A DNA stretch of 64,000 nucleotides from an uncultured Clostridia bacterium (GTDB taxonomy: Bacteria; Bacillota; Clostridia; Christensenellales; CAG-138): the NCBI GenBank assembly GCA_934633985.1, contig CAKTYU010000001.1, forward strand, positions 124,001 to 188,000, given 5' to 3'. The position numbers and the translations under genes are program-made. Positions within the stretch are counted from its first letter, which is position 1. Each line of letters opens with the position of its first letter. The notes beneath the pieces were generated by a model, which made no database searches, was not told the DNA's origin, and saw only the letters and a program-made list of their open reading frames with translations. Below, in pieces: positions 46,176 to 54,218 of this stretch.

Positions 46176-47366
46176 TTATCTTACCTTGAAGCCGAAGTCG
46201 GCGCCGTAGCCCGTGCCGTTGAAGTCCGGGCAGTGATAGAAGATGTAATACTCTCCAGGCCCGTCTACCGTTATCTTGTCTCCCGTTATGGTCTCGCCCT
46301 CCTGCCCCTGGGGAACGGAGTATTCCCAATGCTGGGCGGTGTGGACCTTTGCCTTGCATTCCTTTGAGTATACCGGCGCCAAGACCTTTATATCCAGCGT
46401 GAGCGGGAATTCCGTAACGCCGCTTACGCTCTTGGGCGAAAACTCGGCGCCGGGATAGTCGAACATCGAATGTCCGTCCAGCCTTGCGTCGTTCGGGCGG
46501 GTGATGAGCTCGCAGGTGCAGGGGATCTCCGCGTCAGCAGCCGCAGTCTCCACCGCAGGCGGCGCTTCGCTGCGCGTCTGCGCTTCTTCCTCCGGGCGCG
46601 CCCCCTTGCCCGCGGCAAGGCCGGAGCAAAAGCCGAGCAGCAGCGCAAGCATGACCGGTACGGCACGCAAAACGGCGGGCTTTTTCTTTTTAACGCCCAG
46701 CTCCTCAAGCAGCTCGTCCGCGGAGGAATACCTGTCCCTTGCGCTGAACCTGAGGCATTTTTTTATTATGGGGCCCATGGGACAGCTTATCTCGGCCCCC
46801 GCGGCGTATGGCTTTCCCTCCGCCGCCTCGTATAGCGTTGCGCCCAGGGAGTATATGTCGCTTTCCGGCCCGGTCTGACCGAAGCCGTACTGCTCCGGCG
46901 CGGCGTAGCCGTTGGTGCCGAGGGTAACGGTATCCGAGGTAGCCTCCGGCTTAAAGAGACGGGAAGCGTCGAAATCTATCAGCACATACCCGCCGCCATC
47001 GGCGCATATTATGTTTTCCGGCTTTATGTCCCTGTGTATTATGGGCGGGCGGCTGCTGTGCAGCAGAGAAAGGGCGGAGCATATATCTATGGCGAGCCGC
47101 CTGAGCTCATCCTCGCCCAGCCTTCCGTTATCCAGCGCCCTTCGCAGCGTAACGCCGTCGATATACCCCTCGGTCACCACCGCCCCCTCATCATCCTCCC
47201 TTACGGATATCACCTTGGGCAGCCTTGGGCTGTTCAGGCCCATGAGGGCAGAGTACAGCGGCACGGCGGAGCTGCTTATCCTGCGCTGGGTCGCGCATAC
47301 TCTTCCATCGGCTCCGTATACGAACGTGACCGGGCTTTTTGCGGCAAAATCGTCCTTGAGCGTCAC
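46176..47366 (-). CDS. Membrane protein kinase-like protein with degenerate N-lobe
   Basis: A 396-residue protein with a Hanks-type kinase domain (1-225), a membrane segment (about 233-253) and an extracellular part. The C-lobe keeps HRDIKPEN (111-118) and GYAAPEQYG. DFG reads DFD (131-133), common in a clostridial kinase group. The N-lobe begins at beta-strand 2 with no glycine loop. The usual VAIK Lys aligns with Arg28 or Arg29, and the alpha-C Glu aligns with Pro36. It may be a pseudokinase or use an unusual ATP geometry. The external part (about 275-396) ends in a beta-rich domain of unknown role. The GTG start overlaps the stop of the HTH gene. Confidence 0.82.
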   Translation of the reverse strand: MTLKDDFAAKSPVTFVYGADGRVCATQRRISSSAVPLYSALMGLNSPRLPKVISVREDDEGAVVTEGYIDGVTLRRALDNGRLGEDELRRLAIDICSALSLLHSSRPPIIHRDIKPENIICADGGGYVLIDFDASRLFKPEATSDTVTLGTNGYAAPEQYGFGQTGPESDIYSLGATLYEAAEGKPYAAGAEISCPMGPIIKKCLRFSARDRYSSADELLEELGVKKKKPAVLRAVPVMLALLLGFCSGLAAGKGARPEEEAQTRSEAPPAVETAAADAEIPCTCELITRPNDARLDGHSMFDYPGAEFSPKSVSGVTEFPLTLDIKVLAPVYSKECKAKVHTAQHWEYSVPQGQEGETITGDKITVDGPGEYYIFYHCPDFNGTGYGADFGFKVR

Positions 47367-47779
47367 AGCGTATCCTCCTTTATATCGAAGAGAAGATCGT
47401 TGCAGCGGCTCAGCCCGATGCCGTTTTCAAGGGCGAATATGAGCGCGCCGTCGCGGTGAAAGCGGGGATCCAGCAGGGCGTGGCGGCTGACCCGCAGAAG
47501 CATCTGGCATTCGGACAGCGTAGAGCCTATGGCAAGACAGAAGGCCGCCACGGTATCCCGCCCCGGCGTCCGCTCGTCGTTGAGTATGCGGTAAACGTAA
47601 TTGCCGGTGCCGGTGCGTGCGGCTATGTCGCCCGGGCGCAGGCCGTACTTATCCAGCAGGGCGTAAAGGCAGCCGCCCGGCGTTTCTTTTATGAGCTCGG
47701 TTTCGTATTTTTGGAAAAAAGACAGTAAATCGGAAGCCTGCCTGAGGTGTAAAAGCAGATCGGAAGTGCTTATGCTCAA
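47363..47779 (-). CDS. HTH regulator coupled to the kinase-like gene
   Basis: A 138-residue protein. An XRE-like helix-turn-helix is seen at about residues 38-75 (LLDKYGLRPGDIAARTGTGNYVYRILNDERTPGRDTVAAF), and the C-terminal half resembles the CLALGLSLEEAQ-type extension of kinase-linked regulators (AIGSTLSECQMLLRVS). I start it at TTG 47779, which follows GGGAGGGA by about 7 bases; an extended upstream reading would run through the promoter. It overlaps the kinase gene by 4 bases, so the two are translated together. Confidence 0.75.
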   Translation of the reverse strand: MSISTSDLLLHLRQASDLLSFFQKYETELIKETPGGCLYALLDKYGLRPGDIAARTGTGNYVYRILNDERTPGRDTVAAFCLAIGSTLSECQMLLRVSRHALLDPRFHRDGALIFALENGIGLSRCNDLLFDIKEDTL

Positions 47780-47805
47780 GGGCTGTCCCTCCCTTCTTGT
47801 ATCAG

Positions 47806-47833
47806 AATAAACCAGATGTGCGCCCACTGTCAA
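47806..47833 (-). promoter_or_regulatory. Promoter of the HTH-kinase pair
   Basis: Minus strand TTGACA, 16 bases, TTTATT, with TGG before the -10. The -35 is perfect and the -10 weak. Confidence 0.5.
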
Positions 47834-47958
47834 TAAAAAAGGCAGCGGGCGGTTTTTTCGCCTCCTTGTCGAAGAAAAACGCTGTTCTCCGATGGTATGA
47901 TTTTTATGAGATGTACTCATACTGATCCCATATCATATCTAAGGAGAAATGCAAAAAA

Positions 47959-48795
47959 ATGAAAAGAACAGCCGCCGTGATGCTTCTCATAATATTGTTG
48001 GCTGCGGGCTGCGCCAATGCGGAGGCGGAGAAGCCGATATTTAATATGGAGCCCGCCGCCGAGACCGCCGCGCCTACGCCTGAGCTTACGCCCGCGCCCA
48101 CGCCGGAGATCACCCCGGAGCCCACCCAGGAGCCTGCTCCCTTTTCAAAATACGCGCCTACCGTGAACATGTCCTTCGAGGAGCTGATAGGCGACGATGG
48201 GGACAGGAGCCTGCCCAAGGGGTACCCAAAGGCGGGGACTTATAAGATAATAGTCGATATAGCGCATCAGGTGACGATGGTATACAAGGCGGACGAGGGC
48301 GGCGAATACAGGCCGGAGAGGTATATGCTGTGCTCGACCGGCGTAAATGGGCGCACGCCGAAGGGAACCTTCAAGATGGGGGCGTACAGGGTGCGCTTCT
48401 CGAAGTTCGCCCGGGACGGAAGGTATGGGCAGTACTGGACGCAGATACGCAAGGCCATATATTTTCACACCACGCTGTACACCGCAAAGGACGTGAACGC
48501 ATACGAGGCGGCCTCCTTCAACAAGCTGGGCGTGGCGGACTCCCACGGCTGCGTGCGGCTTACGGTGCCGGATGCAAGGTGGATGTGGTATCATATCGCC
48601 CCGGGGACGGAGTGCGTGATACGGGCGGGGGACCCCAACGATGCCGAGACCGCCGCGATAAGGGCCGGACTCACCATAACAAAGGCGCCGGAGGAGCGCG
48701 TGGAGCTTTCCGCGGGGACTGCGCCGTATACGGACGACTGGCGCATTGGGGATATACCCATTGAGGAAAAATTCCGTCAGGGCAGCCAGAACTAA
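47959..48795 (+). CDS. L,D-transpeptidase (YkuD family) lipoprotein
   Basis: A 278-residue cell-wall enzyme that forms 3-3 peptidoglycan crosslinks or attaches proteins to the wall. The signal peptide ends in the lipobox LAAGC. A Pro/Thr/Glu-rich spacer (30-60) precedes the YkuD domain (about 85-230). The catalytic motif SHGCVRL has Cys198 and His196, and FHTTLY upstream carries the second His. It is divergent from the HTH-kinase pair, so wall sensing and wall remodelling may be linked, but this is only positional. Confidence 0.92.
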   Translation: MKRTAAVMLLIILLAAGCANAEAEKPIFNMEPAAETAAPTPELTPAPTPEITPEPTQEPAPFSKYAPTVNMSFEELIGDDGDRSLPKGYPKAGTYKIIVDIAHQVTMVYKADEGGEYRPERYMLCSTGVNGRTPKGTFKMGAYRVRFSKFARDGRYGQYWTQIRKAIYFHTTLYTAKDVNAYEAASFNKLGVADSHGCVRLTVPDARWMWYHIAPGTECVIRAGDPNDAETAAIRAGLTITKAPEERVELSAGTAPYTDDWRIGDIPIEEKFRQGSQN

Positions 48796-48824
48796 AAACA
48801 CTTACTAACTGCTGCGGCATTATG

Positions 48825-48856
48825 AGGCTGCCCGAAATATCGGGACAGCCTTTTTT
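48825..48856 (+). terminator. Terminator after the L,D-transpeptidase gene
   Basis: An 11-position stem with one mismatch (GGCTGCCCCGA-type arm, loop AATA), followed by TTTTTT. Confidence 0.85.
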
Positions 48857-48922
48857 GCGCTGTTGCAATTTCAGGCCGGTTTTTGTATGCTATAAGCATA
48901 TCTGAAAGGACATTGGTGCTTT

Positions 48923-50137
48923 ATGACTAAAAGGGCTTATTACGAAAACGGCGCACTGGAGTGCGAGGCCACGGTGCTTAGGTGCAGGGCCGCGGAAAAC
49001 GGCTTTGAGATACTTACCGACGTCACCTCTATTTTTCCTGAAAGCGGCGGGCAGCTTTCGGATACGGGCTTTATAGGGGACGCCCGCGTGACCCACGCCC
49101 GCGAGGAGGGCAGCGAGGTATGGCACCTGTGCGATAAGGCCATAGATGAGGGCGCAAGGGTAAGGATAGCCGCCGATGCGGAGCCGCGTCTCGACCATAC
49201 GCAGCAGCACAGCGGGGAGCATATACTTTCCGGCTTGGCGAGCAGGATGTTCGGGGCGGTAAACGTGGGCTTTCACATGGCGGAGGATTACGCCACCATA
49301 GACCTCGACACGCCGCTTACCCATGAGCAGATAAAGGAGCTCCAGCGTGAGGCCAACCGCGCAGTGCAGTGCAACGTCCCCGTCGCCTATGAAACGGTAC
49401 AGGGGGAGGAGCTTGAGCATATCGCGCTCCGCAAGCAGGCCAAGGGCCTTAAGGGGGACATACGCATAGTGTATTTCGACGGGGGTGAGGTGGATTCCTG
49501 CACCTGCTGCGGAACGCACGTGGCCTTCTCCGGCGAGGTGGGGTATATAAAGATAACCGCCCATATAAAATACAAGGGCGGCACCCGTATATGGTTCGCC
49601 TGCGGCATGCGCGCCGTGGAGGATTCCCTAAGGGACAAGGATACGGTGGACGCCCTTGCCGTGCGGTTCAGCGCAAAGCAGGAGGACGTGCTTAGCGCGG
49701 TGCTGCGCCAGGGGGACGAGCTGACCTCGGCAAGGCATCAGCTCAAGGAGCGCACCGAGAGGCTCAATGGGTTTATTGCGGCGGAGCTCATAGGCAAGGC
49801 GGAGACGATAGGCGGCACAAAGCTCATAATAGACATACAGAAGGGTAGCGCCATGAACGAGCTTAAAAACCTCGGAGATATGCTCATAAGGGACGAAAAC
49901 GTGCTGGCGATGCTCTTCGGCGTGACCGGAGACAGCCTCGTATATCAGCTCGTGCGCGGCGGCAAGGTCAAAGCCAGCATGAAGGAGCTTATAAAGGCTG
50001 TGAACGCGGCGACGGGCGGCAAGGGCGGCGGAAGGGACGAATACGCCCAGGGCAGCGCAAAGCTGACCAACGCAACGGACGCAGAGGGCAGCGTGGAGAG
50101 CCTGAGGGGGTATTGCAGGAGCATGCTCAAGGCGTAA
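48923..50137 (+). CDS. Alanyl-tRNA editing protein (AlaX-L type)
   Basis: A 404-residue free-standing editor that hydrolyses Ser or Gly mischarged on tRNA-Ala. It lacks the AlaRS catalytic domain. The glycine-rich beta barrel (FPESGGQLSDTG) leads into the editing domain with zinc motifs HSGEH (about 95) and CxxxH in CCGTH. A coiled coil and a C-terminal DHHA1 domain (GGKGGGRDEYAQGSA) follow. This is the long AlaX class with DHHA1. Confidence 0.92.
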   Translation: MTKRAYYENGALECEATVLRCRAAENGFEILTDVTSIFPESGGQLSDTGFIGDARVTHAREEGSEVWHLCDKAIDEGARVRIAADAEPRLDHTQQHSGEHILSGLASRMFGAVNVGFHMAEDYATIDLDTPLTHEQIKELQREANRAVQCNVPVAYETVQGEELEHIALRKQAKGLKGDIRIVYFDGGEVDSCTCCGTHVAFSGEVGYIKITAHIKYKGGTRIWFACGMRAVEDSLRDKDTVDALAVRFSAKQEDVLSAVLRQGDELTSARHQLKERTERLNGFIAAELIGKAETIGGTKLIIDIQKGSAMNELKNLGDMLIRDENVLAMLFGVTGDSLVYQLVRGGKVKASMKELIKAVNAATGGKGGGRDEYAQGSAKLTNATDAEGSVESLRGYCRSMLKA

Positions 50138-50166
50138 AAAAACGCGGAAAAACAGCGAATACACTG

Positions 50167-50194
50167 TTGACAAATATCCCGAATGTGATATAAT
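50167..50194 (+). promoter_or_regulatory. Sigma-A promoter of infC-rpmI-rplT
   Basis: A perfect TTGACA, 16 bases, and a perfect TATAAT with TGA before it (extended -10). This is the strongest promoter in the window, with a leader of about 135 bases. Confidence 0.85.
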
Positions 50195-50285
50195 AACCAA
50201 CGGCAAAGCAGAAGCAGCCCGCTTCTCACCCGCCGGCAGCATTCAGCCAGGCGCGGTAAATACAGGCAATCATCAAAGCTAATGT

Positions 50286-50318
50286 ATTCGGCGGGTCTTC
50301 AGGCCCGCTGAATTTTTT
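50286..50318 (+). terminator. infC leader attenuator (L20-leader type)
   Basis: A 10-bp stem (ATTCGGCGGG with CCCGCTGAAT, loop TCTTCAGG) runs straight into TTTTTT, 5 bases before the infC ribosome site. A smaller hairpin (GAAGC-AGCCC-GCTTC) lies upstream in the same leader. In Bacillota L20 represses this operon by favouring such a terminator; that this leader responds to L20 is inferred from position. Confidence 0.75.
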
Positions 50319-50335
50319 ATATGGAGGTGTCCACC

Positions 50336-50851
50336 ATAGCCAAGGAAGAACTTCAGATCAACGAGGAGATCCGCGATAAGGAAGTGCGCCTTATCGACGA
50401 GAACGGCAACCAGCAGGGCGTTGTTCACAGCGACGTCGCTCTTCGCATGGCAGAAGAGGCGGGGCTCGACCTCGTAAAGATAGCCCCTCAGGCCACGCCG
50501 CCCGTATGCAAGATAATGGATTACGGCAAGTATAAGTTTGAGCAGGGCAAGCGCGAAAAGGAAGCCAAGAAGAACCAGAAGGTCATAGACATAAAGGAAA
50601 TACGCCTTTCCGCCACTATCGATACCCATGATATGGAAGTTAAAGCCAAGGCAACCGAAAAGTTCCTCAAGAACGGGGACAAGGTAAAGGTGAGCATCCG
50701 CTTCCGAGGCCGCCAGATAAAGCACGGGGACCTTGGGCTGGACGTAATGGACACTTTCTATGAGATGGTCAAGGACAGTGCTGCGATCGACCGCCCTGCC
50801 AAGCAGGAGGGACGCAATATGTTCATGATATTAACACCCAAAACCAATTAA
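50336..50851 (+). CDS. infC: Translation initiation factor IF-3, starting at ATA
   Basis: Keeps ribosomal subunits apart and rejects wrong start codons. The 171-residue protein shows [47 protein letters not shown] and [17 protein letters not shown] start it at ATA 50336, 8 bases after GGAGG. The in-frame ATG (50321) and GTG (50327) lie against or within that ribosome site. Rare AUU, AUC or AUA starts are known for infC and allow IF-3 to limit its own synthesis. Confidence 0.93.
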   Translation: MAKEELQINEEIRDKEVRLIDENGNQQGVVHSDVALRMAEEAGLDLVKIAPQATPPVCKIMDYGKYKFEQGKREKEAKKNQKVIDIKEIRLSATIDTHDMEVKAKATEKFLKNGDKVKVSIRFRGRQIKHGDLGLDVMDTFYEMVKDSAAIDRPAKQEGRNMFMILTPKTN

Positions 50852-50868
50852 TACAGGAGGAATACCCC

Positions 50869-51066
50869 ATGCCGAAAATCAAGACCCATAGGGGTGCTGC
50901 AAAACGCTTCAGCGTTACCAAGTCCGGCAAGATCAAGAGAGCAAAGGCCTACAAGAGCCACATCCTTACCAAAAAGACCACTAAGCGCGGCCGCAGACTG
51001 CGTAAGGGCGGCTTCATTGCCGAGTGCGAAGCCAAGAAGGTTCGCGAGCTGATACCTTATAAGTAG
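50869..51066 (+). CDS. rpmI: Large ribosomal subunit protein L35
   Basis: A 65-residue basic protein with the family start [13 protein letters not shown] and [21 protein letters not shown]. It lies 17 bases after infC and 13 before rplT in the standard operon. Confidence 0.97.
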   Translation: MPKIKTHRGAAKRFSVTKSGKIKRAKAYKSHILTKKTTKRGRRLRKGGFIAECEAKKVRELIPYK

Positions 51067-51079
51067 GAGGAAATGAATC

Positions 51080-51436
51080 ATGGCAAGAATAAAGAGAGCA
51101 GTTAATGCCGTTAAAAAACGCCGCAAGGTCTTTAAGCTGTCCAAGGGCTACTATGGCGCCAAGAGCAAGCAGTACCGCGCAGCTTCCCAGCAGGTGATGC
51201 GCTCCATGGCTTACGCCTATGTAGGACGCAAGCTCAAAAAGCGTGAATACCGCAAGCTCTGGATCACCCGTATCAACGCAGGCGCACGCATCTGCGGCAC
51301 CACTTACAGCCGCATGATCGACGGCCTCAAGAAGGCCGGCGTCGATGTGAACCGCAAGGTTCTGGCCGATCTCGCCGTAAACGATATGGCAGCCTTCAAG
51401 AAGCTGGCCGATATCGCCGTCGAGGCAAGGGCGTAA
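51080..51436 (+). CDS. rplT: Large ribosomal subunit protein L20
   Basis: A 118-residue 23S rRNA-binding protein needed early in 50S assembly and, in Bacillota, the repressor of its own operon. RIKRAVNAVKKRRKVFKLSKGYYG and LWITRINAGAR are conserved. Five of its six Ile codons are ATC, the reverse of the window's usual ATA. Confidence 0.98.
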   Translation: MARIKRAVNAVKKRRKVFKLSKGYYGAKSKQYRAASQQVMRSMAYAYVGRKLKKREYRKLWITRINAGARICGTTYSRMIDGLKKAGVDVNRKVLADLAVNDMAAFKKLADIAVEARA

Positions 51437-51453
51437 ATAAGCATAAATAAAAT

Positions 51454-51484
51454 AGCGCAGTCATAAACGGCTGCGCTGTTTCAT
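51454..51484 (+). terminator. Terminator after rplT
   Basis: A 7-bp stem AGCGCAG with CTGCGCT around a 10-base loop, followed by GTTTC. Moderate strength. Confidence 0.6.
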
Positions 51485-51502
51485 TAAAGGGAGGATGTGC
51501 CG

Positions 51503-52252
51503 ATGCTTATACAGAGCACCAGTAATCCAACGGTAAAGCGGGTGCGCTCGCTGCTGACTAAAAAAGGGCGCAGGGAGACGGGGCTTCACCTCATAGAGGG
51601 TGAAAGGCTTGTTGCGGAGGCGGCTTCCTCCGGCGCGGATATAGCTTATCTGTTCGTCGAGGAAGGGCATGAGCCCATGCTTTTCCCGAATTGCAGCGTT
51701 TATCAGGTGACGCACCATGTGCTGGAGAGCATGACGGATACCTACAGCCCGCAAAGCGTCTGCGCGGCGGTAAAGACCCCGGATATTAAGCTTCCGGACG
51801 AGTATCCGGAAGGCCTTATAGTGGCGCTGGACTGCGTGCAGGACCCGGGTAATATGGGGACCATAATACGCACAGCCGATGCTATGGGTGCTGCGGGGCT
51901 GCTTTTGAGTTCCGGCTGCGCAGACCCATTTGGCCCAAAGGTGCTGCGTTCTACAATGGGCAGCATATATCACCTGCCCATATGGCAGGGTGAGCTTGCT
52001 GCTGAGCTTGTAAAGCTGAAGTCTGAGGATTTCAGGCTGATATGCGGCCACCTCGCAGGAAACGAGATATTGCCCGAGCCCGGCCGCCGCTGCGTGCTTA
52101 TAATAGGAAACGAGGGCAACGGAGTGTCAGATGCTGTGGCGGAGCTGTGCGATAAATACAGGCTGCCCATGTTCGGAAGGGCTGAGAGCCTCAACGCCTC
52201 GGTGGCCGCCGGCATAATGATGTATGAAATAGCTAAGGAAATGCGAAAATAG
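51503..52252 (+). CDS. TrmH/SpoU-family RNA 2'-O-methyltransferase
   Basis: A 249-residue enzyme with an N-terminal substrate-binding domain (STSNPTVKRVRSLLTKKGRRETGLHLIEGERLV) and the knotted SpoU fold. Motif 1 is DPGNMGTIIRTADAMGA, motif 2 IGNEGNGVS, motif 3 ESLNASVAAGIMMYE. It methylates ribose in rRNA or tRNA using SAM. It follows rplT, the common place for the rlmB/ysgA-like gene in Clostridia. The ATG is 8 bases after GGGAGG. Confidence 0.92.
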   Translation: MLIQSTSNPTVKRVRSLLTKKGRRETGLHLIEGERLVAEAASSGADIAYLFVEEGHEPMLFPNCSVYQVTHHVLESMTDTYSPQSVCAAVKTPDIKLPDEYPEGLIVALDCVQDPGNMGTIIRTADAMGAAGLLLSSGCADPFGPKVLRSTMGSIYHLPIWQGELAAELVKLKSEDFRLICGHLAGNEILPEPGRRCVLIIGNEGNGVSDAVAELCDKYRLPMFGRAESLNASVAAGIMMYEIAKEMRK

Positions 52253-52282
52253 GCGCTTTTAAAAAAAGAAGGTGTGAGCTGT

Positions 52283-52696
52283 ATGTGGCTTGTATGCGCC
52301 ATACTCAGCGCGGTGTTCGCCGCCGCGACGTCCATACTTGCCAAGGTAGGCATAGAGGGTGTTGGCTCCAACCTCGCCACGGCCATACGCACTATGGTAG
52401 TTGTGGTGATGGCGTGGGTCATGGTGTTAATCACCAATCAGCAGGGCGGAATAAGCGGGATAACGCCGAAGAGCTGGCTGTTCCTGTGCCTGTCCGGCCT
52501 TGCCACCGGCGCTTCGTGGCTCTTCTATTATAGGGCCATACAGATAGGCGAGGTGAGCAAGGTAGTGCCAATAGACAAGCTGAGCGTAGTCATAACGCTG
52601 ATACTTGCGTTTGTGTTCCTGCATGAGAGATTCACATGGAAAAGCGCGGTGGGGGCCGCGCTCATAACCGCGGGAACGCTTATAATGGTGCTGTAA
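52283..52696 (+). CDS. Half-size EamA-family membrane protein
   Basis: A 137-residue protein with about five membrane segments and one EamA repeat (ATSILAKVGIEGVGSNLATAIRTMVV ... PIDKLSVVITLILAFVFLHERFTWKSAVGAALI). Full DMT exporters have two such repeats in about 300 residues, so this should work as a homo- or heterodimer. Substrate unknown. The ATG at 52283 has AAGGTG upstream. Confidence 0.85.
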   Translation: MWLVCAILSAVFAAATSILAKVGIEGVGSNLATAIRTMVVVVMAWVMVLITNQQGGISGITPKSWLFLCLSGLATGASWLFYYRAIQIGEVSKVVPIDKLSVVITLILAFVFLHERFTWKSAVGAALITAGTLIMVL

Positions 52697-52738
52697 AAGG
52701 TTTAGAGCACAAACACCGTTTAAAAAGCAGGAGGTAAA

Positions 52739-53434
52739 GTGGACAACAAAAACAACTGCATTATTTGCGGAGCCGAGCTTGAGTATTTTAATTCGCCAAA
52801 AACGATAGAATGCGAGCTGTGCCACAGGATATTTCAGACTAACGCCGCCTGTAAGAACGGCCACTATATATGCGATAAATGCCACAGTACCAACGCTGTG
52901 GAGTTGATCCGCAGCGTGTGCGGCAGCACAAAGAGTAAAAACCCAATAGAAATAATACGGAAGCTGATGGCACAACCTGCGGTGCATATGCACGGCCCGG
53001 AACACCACATACTCGTGGGCTCTGCGATTATATCTGCTTTTCATAACTGCGGAGGCGATGTGAATCTGAATGCCGCATTGGATGAAATGAAAAACAGGGG
53101 AGAGCAGGCGCCGGGTGGGATATGCGGGTTCTGGGGCTGCTGCGGCGCAGCAGTCAGCTGCGGAATGGCAATAAGCATAATAACCGGAGCAACGCCGCTT
53201 AGCGGGCAGGAATGGGGTTTAGCCAACCTTATGACGTCCGAAGCACTGGAAAGAATAGCGGCCATAGGTGGCCCGCGGTGCTGCAAGCGGGACAGCTTTA
53301 CAGCTGTAAGCGCTGCGGCGGAGTTCATAGAAGAGAAATTCGGTATAAGGCTTGAAATGCCGGAAAAAATAATTTGCGGCTTTTATCCTATGAATGGACA
53401 GTGCCTTGGGGATAGATGTCCGTTTCATCCTTAA
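52739..53434 (+). CDS. DUF5714-family Cys-rich protein
   Basis: A 231-residue cytoplasmic protein starting at GTG after AGGAGGT. An N-terminal double zinc-ribbon-like region (CIICG, CELCH, CDKCH) is followed by a helical domain with conserved GGICGFWGCCGAAVSCG, GPRCCKRD and a C-terminal CxxxxCPFHP. The sequence matches the DUF5714 pattern as I know it. The many Cys suggest metal or Fe-S binding. Function is unknown. The gene is a little more AT-rich than its neighbours. Confidence 0.75.
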   Translation: MDNKNNCIICGAELEYFNSPKTIECELCHRIFQTNAACKNGHYICDKCHSTNAVELIRSVCGSTKSKNPIEIIRKLMAQPAVHMHGPEHHILVGSAIISAFHNCGGDVNLNAALDEMKNRGEQAPGGICGFWGCCGAAVSCGMAISIITGATPLSGQEWGLANLMTSEALERIAAIGGPRCCKRDSFTAVSAAAEFIEEKFGIRLEMPEKIICGFYPMNGQCLGDRCPFHP

Positions 53435-53455
53435 AAAAGCTAAAGATAAACAGAG

Positions 53456-53482
53456 AAGAGCCCCATTTAGGTGAGGCTCTTT
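53456..53482. terminator. Terminator between DUF5714 gene and maf
   Basis: AAGAGCC and GGCTCTT arms with partial inner pairing. They serve both converging genes. Confidence 0.65.
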
Positions 53483-53495
53483 CATATGCTTTATA

Positions 53496-54080
53496 TTATG
53501 TTCTCGCCGCCCTTTGCCAGTCCGGGTATATCCCCACCTTGGCGAGCATATGGTACAGCTTGTGCATGGGCATACCGATTATGGTAAAATAGCAGCCCTC
53601 GACCCGCTTTACGAACACCGCGGCAGGGCCCTGTATGCCGTATGCCCCCGCCTTGTCGAGCGGCTCGCCGGAGGCTACATAGGCGCGTATGTCAGCTTCG
53701 GGTATAGCCTCCATGGTCACCTCGGTGGTGTCATGGCATACGTCGCAGCCCTGATCGGTCAGTACCGCAACCCCGGTGTATACCGTGTGCGTTTTGCCGG
53801 ATAGCTTTTTCAGTATGCTCACGGCATCCTCGGGGTCCCTGGGCTTGCCGATTATTTCTCCGTCGAGCCATACTATGGTGTCCGCGCCGACCACACAGGC
53901 GCCGGGTTTATCCTTCTTTACGGCGCCCGCCTTGCGAAGGGCAAGCTGCTCCACAAATTCACCGGGCCGGGTAAAGGGTATGTTCTCGTCGGCATCGCTG
54001 GTTATGGCGGTGTAATCGAGGCCCACAAGGCTGAAAAGCTCCCTGCGGCGGGGGGATTGGGAAGCGAGAATAAGCTCCAT
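53496..54080 (-). CDS. maf: Maf-family nucleotide pyrophosphatase
   Basis: House-cleaning enzyme that hydrolyses dTTP/UTP or modified NTPs. The 194-residue protein starts LILASQSPRRRELFSLVGLDY. It contains the VGADTIVWLDGEIIGKP motif with the catalytic Asp, and GAYGIQGPAAVFVKRVEGCYF near the end. The ATG at 54080 lies 6 bases after GAGGTG. Maf next to mreB is a widespread arrangement, but here maf runs the opposite way. Confidence 0.94.
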   Translation of the reverse strand: MELILASQSPRRRELFSLVGLDYTAITSDADENIPFTRPGEFVEQLALRKAGAVKKDKPGACVVGADTIVWLDGEIIGKPRDPEDAVSILKKLSGKTHTVYTGVAVLTDQGCDVCHDTTEVTMEAIPEADIRAYVASGEPLDKAGAYGIQGPAAVFVKRVEGCYFTIIGMPMHKLYHMLAKVGIYPDWQRAART

Positions 54081-54116
54081 ACATTTCACCTCAAAAAAAT
54101 TCTCAAAAAATCACAT

Positions 54117-54144
54117 ATTGTAGAATATCACAGCTTGCGGACAA
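54117..54144 (-). promoter_or_regulatory. Candidate promoter of maf
   Basis: Minus strand TTGTCC, 16 bases, TACAAT, about 37 bases before the maf ATG. Confidence 0.5.
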
Positions 54145-54218
54145 ACGCAAACCCGAAGGGTATATCTGTAACAATATATGGAAATACTTTTTTGCGAAGA
54201 TCACACGGAGGTATTTCT

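Noticed and set aside
47866..47901. Housekeeping promoter for the L,D-transpeptidase gene (TTGTCG ... TATGAT)
   Set aside because: The spacer would be 24 bases. A TGG-extended TATGAT alone is possible but too weak to list.
50321..50323. ATG as the infC start
   Set aside because: It touches the GGAGG ribosome site and has no upstream site of its own; ATA at 50336 has ideal spacing and matches the family N-terminus.
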